DNA of 6,002 bases, taken from positions 1 through 6,002 of the forward strand of contig WTZT01000040.1 of NCBI GenBank assembly GCA_009889685.1, in the 5' to 3' direction. The translations under genes were made by a program, and so were the position numbers. Origin of the DNA: Candidatus Hikarchaeia archaeon HikBin4. Its GTDB lineage: Archaea > Halobacteriota > Halobacteria > Halobacteriales > Hikarchaeaceae. Positions 1-5,178 of the stretch are shown here, one piece after another (position 1 is the stretch's first letter; each line of letters starts with the position of its first letter). Under the pieces are notes generated by a model. The model made no database searches, was not told the origin of the DNA, and saw only the letters and a list, made by a program, of their open reading frames with translations.

Positions 1-1
1 A

Positions 2-1129
2 ATAGTCGGTTTTTTGTCATATGACTCTGTGTACAATCTATGGCTTGAAAAAATAGGAATACAGCAAAATAAAACTGAGATCCCAGATGCCCAGTTTGTT
101 GTAAATACAAAAACAATTATTTTCGATCACGTTAGTGGAAAAACCTTTGTTGCGTTCACGCCGTTGGTAACTGAAGAAACCAACTTACGAGTACTATATG
201 ATACATTGGGTAAAGAAGCAAATCGAATAGAAAAAAAACTACGTAACGTGGAAGAACCGAAAATGGGAAAAATTACAATTTATGAAGAGAAGATTGGAAC
301 AAGGGAGGAATATGAATCGTCAGTAGATCGAGTGATTGAGTATGTATTGAGTGGAGACATATACCAGGGGGTATTGTCTAGGAAACGTGAGATAAGATGC
401 AAAGTGGATCCAGTGGAACTTTATGCATCTCTAAAAAGCGTAAATCCGTCACCATATATGTATCTTCTAAGGTTTGGTGATTTTGCGATTGTAGGGGCTA
501 GTCCAGAAACCCTCATTTCGGTTAGAAGGGGGCGTGTCATTTCAAATCCTATTGCAGGTACTTGCGCGAGAGGGAAAGACAGAAAAGAAGATTTGATACT
601 TTCCCAGAAAATGCTGTTAGATAAGAAGGAATTGTCAGAACATACGATGCTTGTAGATTTGGCTCGGAATGATGTAAGGAGAGTTTGTTTATCCGGTACA
701 GTTAAAGTTGAAGAATTTATGAATGTTTTAAAATACAGTCACGTTCAGCACATAGAAAGTACAGTCACAGGAGAGCTTGACCCAAAGTACACCTCATTTG
801 ATGCCACGCGTGCCACGTTTCCTGCAGGAACATTGTCGGGTGCCCCTAAAATAAGAGCAATGGAAATTATAGATGAGCTAGAATCCACATCTAGAGGTGT
901 CTATGGCGGCGGTGTTGGGTATTATTCCTGGGACGGTAATGCGGACTTTGCCATTGTAATTCGGACTGCCACTATCAAATTGGGTGAAGTAGACACAATA
1001 ACCATACAGGCAGGAGCAGGCATTGTAGCAGACTCTATTCCGGCCAAAGAATATGAAGAAACTGAAAAAAAAATGCATGCGGTTCTAGAATCTGTGTATC
1101 GATTGGCGAGGGAGGGGCAAGAGCAATAA
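2..1129 (+). CDS. trpE: Anthranilate synthase component I (TrpE), 5'-truncated by window edge
   Basis: This is the chorismate-binding subunit of anthranilate synthase, a cytoplasmic enzyme that converts chorismate plus ammonia (supplied by TrpG) to anthranilate and pyruvate, the first step of tryptophan synthesis. The frame is open from base 2, reading IVGFLSYDSVYNLW, so the gene begins upstream; the in-frame TTG at 14 is internal. About 375 codons are visible, against roughly 500 for the family, so the N-terminal part with the usual tryptophan feedback site is outside. Visible chorismate-enzyme motifs, in order: GDIYQGVLSR, ASPETL, PIAGT (548-562), EHTMLVDLARND, FPAGTLSGAPK, GGVGYYSWDG and QAGAGIVADS near the end. 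The alanine in PIAGT points to anthranilate synthase; aminodeoxychorismate synthase (PabB) normally has lysine there (PIKGT). The stop overlaps the trpG start by one base (TAATG), indicating co-transcription and translational coupling. Haloarchaea often carry trpD-trpF-trpE-trpG in this order, so trpF may lie just upstream (inference). Confidence 0.95.
   Translation: MVGFLSYDSVYNLWLEKIGIQQNKTEIPDAQFVVNTKTIIFDHVSGKTFVAFTPLVTEETNLRVLYDTLGKEANRIEKKLRNVEEPKMGKITIYEEKIGTREEYESSVDRVIEYVLSGDIYQGVLSRKREIRCKVDPVELYASLKSVNPSPYMYLLRFGDFAIVGASPETLISVRRGRVISNPIAGTCARGKDRKEDLILSQKMLLDKKELSEHTMLVDLARNDVRRVCLSGTVKVEEFMNVLKYSHVQHIESTVTGELDPKYTSFDATRATFPAGTLSGAPKIRAMEIIDELESTSRGVYGGGVGYYSWDGNADFAIVIRTATIKLGEVDTITIQAGAGIVADSIPAKEYEETEKKMHAVLESVYRLAREGQEQ
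1111..1117 (+). promoter_or_regulatory. Shine-Dalgarno sequence for trpG inside the trpE end
   Basis: GGAGGGG lies within the last codons of trpE, with its GGAGG core ending 13 bases before the trpG ATG at 1129. It complements the archaeal 16S rRNA 3' end. The spacing is a little long, but with the one-base TAATG overlap it supports translation of trpG by reinitiation or coupling. It also supports 1129 as the trpG start. Confidence 0.55.
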
Positions 1130-1710
1130 TGGTCAAAACACTTTTTATTGATAATTTTGATTCATTCACCTATAATCTTGTGGACTATGTAAGTGACCAT
1201 TCAGAAACCGAAGTGCTACTCAATACAACAACGCTGGATGAGATATATGAAGTAGAGCCTGATGCAATAGTAATTAGCCCAGGGCCGGGGCACCCAAAAA
1301 ATCCACGAGACGTTGGCATAACTTTGGAAGTACTGCGGCAAGTGAGTCCGTCGGTACCAACATTTGGCGTCTGCCTGGGGTTAGAAGCTGCCGTTTATGC
1401 ATACGGGGGTGAAATTGGTCGGGCCCCTGCCCCTATTCATGGTCAAGCTTCAAAAATAGCTCATGATGGAGAAGGCGTTTTTGAGGGCATAGATCAAAAT
1501 TTCGAAGGTGCAAGATATCACTCATTGATTGCTACAGAGGTACCCGAATGTTTCAAAGTTACCGCGACTACAATACAAAAAGGGGAGGAACTGATTATGG
1601 GAATTAGACATGTTGAATTCCCAATAGAATGTGTACAGTTTCACCCAGAGAGCATACTTACAAAAGTAGGTAAGAAAATTATACTAAATTTCATCTCGAA
1701 GATTAGTTGA
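1129..1710 (+). CDS. trpG: Anthranilate synthase component II, glutamine amidotransferase (TrpG)
   Basis: This is the class I glutamine amidotransferase subunit that hydrolyses glutamine and channels ammonia to TrpE. At 193 residues it is complete and of normal family length. Motifs: N-terminal FIDNFDSFTYNLVDY (residues 6-20), oxyanion-region SPGPGHP (50-56), nucleophile Cys82 in GVCLG, the RYHSL stretch (129-133), and catalytic His172 and Glu174 in QFHPES. The triad is intact. After the nucleophile the protein reads CLGLE, where bacterial TrpG/PabA usually has CLGHQ; that position is not one of the triad residues, and I believe haloarchaeal TrpG proteins vary here. The ATG overlaps the trpE stop, so the pair is an operon. 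The protein could also serve folate synthesis as PabA (amphibolic), as happens in some bacteria, but pairing with a PIAGT-type TrpE makes tryptophan synthesis the main role. Confidence 0.95.
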   Translation: MVKTLFIDNFDSFTYNLVDYVSDHSETEVLLNTTTLDEIYEVEPDAIVISPGPGHPKNPRDVGITLEVLRQVSPSVPTFGVCLGLEAAVYAYGGEIGRAPAPIHGQASKIAHDGEGVFEGIDQNFEGARYHSLIATEVPECFKVTATTIQKGEELIMGIRHVEFPIECVQFHPESILTKVGKKIILNFISKIS

Positions 1711-1734
1711 CAAAAAGTAAAATTGAAGGTAGAC

Positions 1735-1761
1735 TTCTATTGGAAAATCGAATCAATAGGG
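1735..1761 (+). repeat. Inverted repeat downstream of trpG
   Basis: CTATTG (1737-1742) is complementary to CAATAG (1754-1759) around an 11-base spacer. G-U pairs could extend the stem outward by two pairs and inward by one. It begins 24 bases after the trpG stop and could form a 3' hairpin on the trp mRNA. No run of five or more T follows, so calling it a terminator is not justified. A second, 4-bp hairpin GAAG/CTTC (1725-1737) overlaps its left edge and may be alternative or chance. Confidence 0.3.
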
Positions 1762-1802
1762 TTAGATTGGAATTATAGATTATCACTTTCGCCGTGCTCA
1801 CA

Positions 1803-1814
1803 AGAAACTTATAT
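1803..1814 (+). promoter_or_regulatory. Candidate archaeal promoter (BRE plus TATA) for nrdJ
   Basis: AGAAA followed by CTTATAT resembles an archaeal B-recognition element next to a TATA box. With the usual distance of about 26 bases, transcription would start near 1838. That would leave an nrdJ leader of about 130 bases containing the inverted repeats at 1859-1904. Two competitors are AATTATAGAT (1771-1780) and TTATA (1886-1890, predicted start near 1914). AT-rich DNA produces such matches by chance, so this is a proposal only. Confidence 0.3.
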
Positions 1815-1858
1815 CCACAGGGTTACATCATTAAATCCTTGATAAGTTGATCGAGGCA

Positions 1859-1904
1859 ACGCGGCGTTCGTCGTGCGTGATAAGCTTATAGCGCTATGAG
1901 CGCT
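1859..1904 (+). repeat. Three consecutive inverted repeats upstream of nrdJ
   Basis: Three self-complementary units lie almost end to end. First, ACGCG (1859-1863) plus CG (1865-1866) pair with CG (1872-1873) plus TGCGT (1874-1878), with one bulged G at 1864, one G-U pair and a TTCGT loop. Second, ATAAGCTTAT (1880-1889) is a perfect 10-bp palindrome. Third, AGCGC (1890-1894) pairs with GCGCT (1900-1904) around TATGA. The segment is clearly more GC-rich than the surrounding spacer. It could fold as RNA in the nrdJ leader or act as a DNA operator. No known riboswitch class is recognised; in particular there is no cobalamin-riboswitch B12 box. Confidence 0.4.
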
Positions 1905-1979
1905 GCATGTGAAGGAATTATGAAAAAAAACAAACTTGATGGTTCAAATGAAAAAGGGAATAAAATAGAAAATGGGTGA
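1896..1979 (+). CDS. Possible micro-ORF (leader peptide) overlapping the nrdJ start
   Basis: An ATG at 1896 opens a 27-codon frame that ends in TGA at 1977-1979. A second in-frame ATG at 1920 would give 19 residues beginning MKKNKLDG. The product is hydrophilic, rich in Lys, Asn and Gly, and matches no family I know. The frame ends eight bases inside nrdJ, in a different reading frame, so a terminating ribosome would sit on the nrdJ ATG at 1972. GAAGGA (1911-1916) is only three bases before the 1920 ATG, too close for a good ribosome site, and nothing suitable precedes 1896. A chance ORF in AT-rich spacer is at least as likely as a real peptide. Confidence 0.15.
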   Translation: MSAACEGIMKKNKLDGSNEKGNKIENG

Positions 1980-4900
1980 AACAACAACTCGAACTGATAA
2001 AGATTCAATTGTACTCCCGGTGAAGCGCACAGATGGTGCGACTTTAGAAGATCGGCTTACTAAGAATGCGTATCAAAATATCCTTCCAGCTAGATATCTG
2101 CGGAAAGATTCTAAGGGAATGATTATAGAGCCCCCTGAGAAACTATTCAGACGCATTGCAAATAACATTGCTTTGGCAGAAGCCGTGTACGAGTCAGACA
2201 GAAAAAATGTGAAAATAACAGTTACGCCCGATCAAATTAAACCAAAACATCCTCGAAGAGTAAAATTAATTGAAGAGGTATTTGGAGAAATTGCAACTGG
2301 CAAAGGAGAGATAATAGTTGCAGATAACATGAGCACTGAGCTAACGGATAAGAATGTAAGTAAGTTCAGTTATGAAACGATCATACCATTGCTTCCAAAG
2401 GATGTTCGAGAGCACGTAGAATCGATCGCAGATCAATTTTGCGAATTCATGGAAGATTTGTCATTCATACCAAATTCACCGACCATAATGAATGCAGGAG
2501 ATGAACTACAGCAACTTTCAGCGTGTTTTGTCGATTCCCCACAAGATGATATAGTTGACATCCACCATACGGCATTGGAAGCCGCCCAGGTTTTTCAATC
2601 GGGAGGGGGCATGGGTTATGCATTTTGGAGGATACGACCATATGGCGATACGGTAGGGTCTACGGGCGGAATTGCATCAGGCCCAATAACATTTATGGAA
2701 ACTTTTGATCAGATGTGTGAGACGATCGCACAAGGAGGGTCCAGAAGGGGGGCGCAAATGGCCATCATGCGCATTTCTCATCCCGATGTGATCGAATTCA
2801 TTCATGCCAAAAATAAAGATGTGTCACTTGCACATTCACTTAAGCTAAATGACCCAGATGATTATACATATACTACGTTTAATGAGGCATTAGAAGAAGC
2901 TAGGACACTTCTTGATTCTGAGGGACGAGTTCCCAAACATCTTAGGAATGCAGTGGAGGGTCACCTATCTAACTTTAATGTCTCCGTAGGAGTGACTGAC
3001 GAGTTCATGGAGGCATTAGAAAACGACAAAGAATACACTTTATTAAATCCTCGTACTGGAGAACCGCATATTGCTACAAAATATACTTTAGAAATGTATG
3101 ATAGATACGATCTAGGAGACTATGTAAAAGTTGGAAAGCCTCTGTCCATTCCTGCATCAATTTTATGGGAACGAATCGTAGAAGGTGCGTGGGAAAATGG
3201 CGAACCGGGCATAATATATCTTGACCGCATAAACCAGGCTCACTCATTCCCTGTTGAATCTACCCCCACGGGAGATTCATCCCCATATGAGATTTTAGCG
3301 ACGAATCCGTGTGGAGAACAACCATTGATGGAATATGAGGCATGTAATTTAGGACACATCAATCTGTCTACCATTGCATCTTTGAGTGCCCCAGATTGGA
3401 GGACCTGGTCAAACGAAAATGGAAGGGAAAATAGAGAACTCAAAGAGTTGATGGCGGAATTTATTCAAAAGGCAATAGACATCGATGAGTTTGATAGACG
3501 AATTAGATTGGGTACGCGTTTTCTTGAAAATGTATGCACTATGTCAGATTTCCCAGTAGATAAAATTGAAGAAACAGTTTACAAAAATAGGAAAATAGGG
3601 TTAGGCATAATGGGATTGGCGCAACTGTATGTTCAGCTCGGTTTGAAATATGGATCTCCAGAAGGAAATGAACTAGCTAGACAGGTGATGATTTACATTA
3701 ACCATATGTCTAAATGGACTTCTCATGAACTAGCAGAAATAAGAGGTTCGTTTGAGAATTGGCCAGACTCGAAGTATGCAGATCCAGTAAAGTATGCAGA
3801 ATGGTTTACGAAAGAAACGGGGTTGGACCCCGAAGATTGGAAAGAAGGATTCTCAATACGAAATCATAATACTACCACGATAGCCCCCACGGGGACGACT
3901 AGTATGATTGCAAATACAACTGGCGGGTGTGAACCAATATACAGTGTAGCATATTATAAAAATGTATCAGATGATATCCAGGGAGATGAAATGCTCGTTG
4001 AGTTTGATGACTATTTTTTAAGAACGATAGAAGCCAATGGGATAGATGTTGAAGAAGTAAAAAAAGAAGCATTGTCCCAAATGCAAAATAATGAGTTCAA
4101 AGGAGTTGGAGGATTGTCAACAGTCCCAGATGCCATTGGAGAATTGTTTGTCGTATCTTCTGAAGTTTCTGCGATAGAACATGCGAGTGTGCAGTGTGCA
4201 TGTCAGGAAGGTGTTGATTCGGCTATTTCTAAAACGTGTAATTTTCCAAATGATGCAACGGCAGAAGAAATGGACGAAGTATATCGCTACATTTACAAAA
4301 ATGGAGGGAAAGGAGTGACCGTATATAGAGATGGGTCTAGGACTAAGCAAGTTCTCACGACCCGAGCGCAAAATGCTGAATTTATAGAATCGGGAGATGG
4401 TGAATCTGCAGATCGCCTACTAGAGTACATCGACGCTCACTTTGACAGCTTATCAGACTTTTTGAATCATGAAACTATTCGTGCCAAAATTACAGAGGAA
4501 TGGAAACACCATGGAGAAGATCTCAGCATATGGGATGTTCCAGCACTTGCTTATGGAAAATCTCGGAAAAGGCCCCGCCCAGCTGTTCTTTATGGACTCA
4601 CTCAAAGGATAGATACAGGGTATGGGAAATTGTATGTGAATATAAATGAAGATAAACAAGGTCGACCGTTTGAATTATTTGCAAATATTGGGAATTCTGG
4701 AGGATTTACGGCTAGTTTCACGGAAGCGTTGGCAAAAATAGTGTCAACTTCATTGAGATCCGGAGTGGATCCTCGAGAAATTGCAGGGGAGTTAAAAGGA
4801 ATACGATCACCTAAAATTGCATGGGACAAAGGAGGACAAATTCAATCCATACCAGATGCGATAGGGACCGCTATGAAACGATACCTAGATGGTGAACTCC

Positions 4901-5115
4901 AAAAAGAGTATCCTCAGCAAAAGAACTTATCTGAAATTAGTGAACAAGAAACAAATCAAGATACTATACCAAAAGTCACTCCAATAGTAGTGGATGTGAC
5001 CCAGTCGTTGATTGATGCTGGTGAAAGTCCAGAATGTCCTTCTTGTGGGTCATTGACATTGAATTTCTCGGAGGGTTGTAAAACGTGTGAATCGTGCGGA
5101 TGGTCCGAGTGCTAG
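1972..5115 (+). CDS. nrdJ: Adenosylcobalamin-dependent (class II) ribonucleoside reductase
   Basis: Reduces ribonucleotides to deoxyribonucleotides in the cytoplasm, using a radical made from coenzyme B12, so it needs no oxygen and no small subunit. The 1047 residues appear complete. Order: N-terminal RNR domain (about 25-110), ten-stranded barrel (about 165-790), a divergent linker (about 800-865), TSCPD domain (about 870-972) and a C-terminal cysteine tail. By homology the redox pair is Cys185 (in LSACF) and Cys458 (in EACNLG); Asn445, radical-bearing Cys447 and Glu449 lie in NPCGEQPL. GGSRRGA (255-261) and APTGTTS (638-644) are further RNR signatures. The tail (1022-1047) has six cysteines spaced CX2CX10CX2CX2CX4C, as expected for the part that re-reduces the active site or binds zinc. 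About 50 residues (283-332) between FIHAK and LSNFN exceed the minimal bacterial form but recall haloarchaeal NrdJ. No intein interrupts the active-site motifs. A TAG at 1966 just upstream fixes ATG 1972 as the earliest start; only a weak GGGA (1956-1959) precedes it. Confidence 0.96.
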   Translation: MGETTTRTDKDSIVLPVKRTDGATLEDRLTKNAYQNILPARYLRKDSKGMIIEPPEKLFRRIANNIALAEAVYESDRKNVKITVTPDQIKPKHPRRVKLIEEVFGEIATGKGEIIVADNMSTELTDKNVSKFSYETIIPLLPKDVREHVESIADQFCEFMEDLSFIPNSPTIMNAGDELQQLSACFVDSPQDDIVDIHHTALEAAQVFQSGGGMGYAFWRIRPYGDTVGSTGGIASGPITFMETFDQMCETIAQGGSRRGAQMAIMRISHPDVIEFIHAKNKDVSLAHSLKLNDPDDYTYTTFNEALEEARTLLDSEGRVPKHLRNAVEGHLSNFNVSVGVTDEFMEALENDKEYTLLNPRTGEPHIATKYTLEMYDRYDLGDYVKVGKPLSIPASILWERIVEGAWENGEPGIIYLDRINQAHSFPVESTPTGDSSPYEILATNPCGEQPLMEYEACNLGHINLSTIASLSAPDWRTWSNENGRENRELKELMAEFIQKAIDIDEFDRRIRLGTRFLENVCTMSDFPVDKIEETVYKNRKIGLGIMGLAQLYVQLGLKYGSPEGNELARQVMIYINHMSKWTSHELAEIRGSFENWPDSKYADPVKYAEWFTKETGLDPEDWKEGFSIRNHNTTTIAPTGTTSMIANTTGGCEPIYSVAYYKNVSDDIQGDEMLVEFDDYFLRTIEANGIDVEEVKKEALSQMQNNEFKGVGGLSTVPDAIGELFVVSSEVSAIEHASVQCACQEGVDSAISKTCNFPNDATAEEMDEVYRYIYKNGGKGVTVYRDGSRTKQVLTTRAQNAEFIESGDGESADRLLEYIDAHFDSLSDFLNHETIRAKITEEWKHHGEDLSIWDVPALAYGKSRKRPRPAVLYGLTQRIDTGYGKLYVNINEDKQGRPFELFANIGNSGGFTASFTEALAKIVSTSLRSGVDPREIAGELKGIRSPKIAWDKGGQIQSIPDAIGTAMKRYLDGELQKEYPQQKNLSEISEQETNQDTIPKVTPIVVDVTQSLIDAGESPECPSCGSLTLNFSEGCKTCESCGWSEC

Positions 5116-5117
5116 AT

Positions 5118-5153
5118 CTGTTTTAAAAGAAAAGATAAAAATAAACAGTTTTT
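5118..5153 (+). terminator. Weak hairpin plus T5 after nrdJ, possible terminator
   Basis: CTGTTT (5118-5123) can pair with AAACAG (5143-5148) across a long A-rich loop, immediately followed by TTTTT (5149-5153). Archaeal RNA polymerase can stop at oligo-T tracts with little or no hairpin, so the T5 three dozen bases after the nrdJ stop is a plausible but weak stop signal. The stem is short and the loop large (19 bases), and the T tract also resembles a TATA element for the next gene. Confidence 0.3.
5121..5128 (+). promoter_or_regulatory. Candidate TATA box for the ThDP-enzyme gene
   Basis: TTTTAAAA would place a transcription start near 5151, giving a leader of about 28 bases that contains the Shine-Dalgarno sequence at 5161-5167. 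A second candidate, TTTTTAAT (5149-5156), would start transcription almost on the ATG at 5179. That would make a leaderless mRNA in which the Shine-Dalgarno is not used. The first fits better because the ribosome site looks real. Read-through from nrdJ is also possible across the 63-base gap. Confidence 0.25.
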
Positions 5154-5160
5154 AATCAGC

Positions 5161-5167
5161 AAGGAGA
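5161..5167 (+). promoter_or_regulatory. Shine-Dalgarno sequence for the ThDP-enzyme gene
   Basis: AAGGAGA complements the 16S rRNA 3' end and precedes the ATG at 5179; its GGAG core ends 12 bases before the start, slightly longer than usual. An in-frame TAA at 5173-5175 lies between it and the ATG, so no earlier start is possible. The nearby ATG at 5183 is in another frame. This is a stronger ribosome site than the one before nrdJ. Confidence 0.6.
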
Positions 5168-5178
5168 TTAACTAATAC

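Noticed and set aside
14..16. TTG as a start codon for trpE
   Set aside because: The frame is open to the window edge and the upstream residues (IVGF) continue a TrpE-like sequence; a 371-residue protein would lack the N-terminal domain. The gene is cut, not short.
2..1710. pabB/pabA (folate branch) instead of trpE/trpG
   Set aside because: The chorismate enzyme has PIAGT rather than the PIKGT lysine typical of aminodeoxychorismate synthase.
1711..1971. Cobalamin riboswitch ahead of the B12-dependent reductase
   Set aside because: No B12 box (GCCACTG-like) or other conserved core elements are present. A stretch with GGTTACATC was considered but does not fit the core.
1711..1971. tRNA or other known small RNA in the gap
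   Set aside because: No cloverleaf, no T-arm GGTTCRANTCC pattern, and the stems found are too short for a known RNA class.
4117..4829. Several reverse-strand open frames of 68-84 codons within nrdJ
   Set aside because: They are antisense shadows of a strongly conserved coding region, overlap one another and show no domain.
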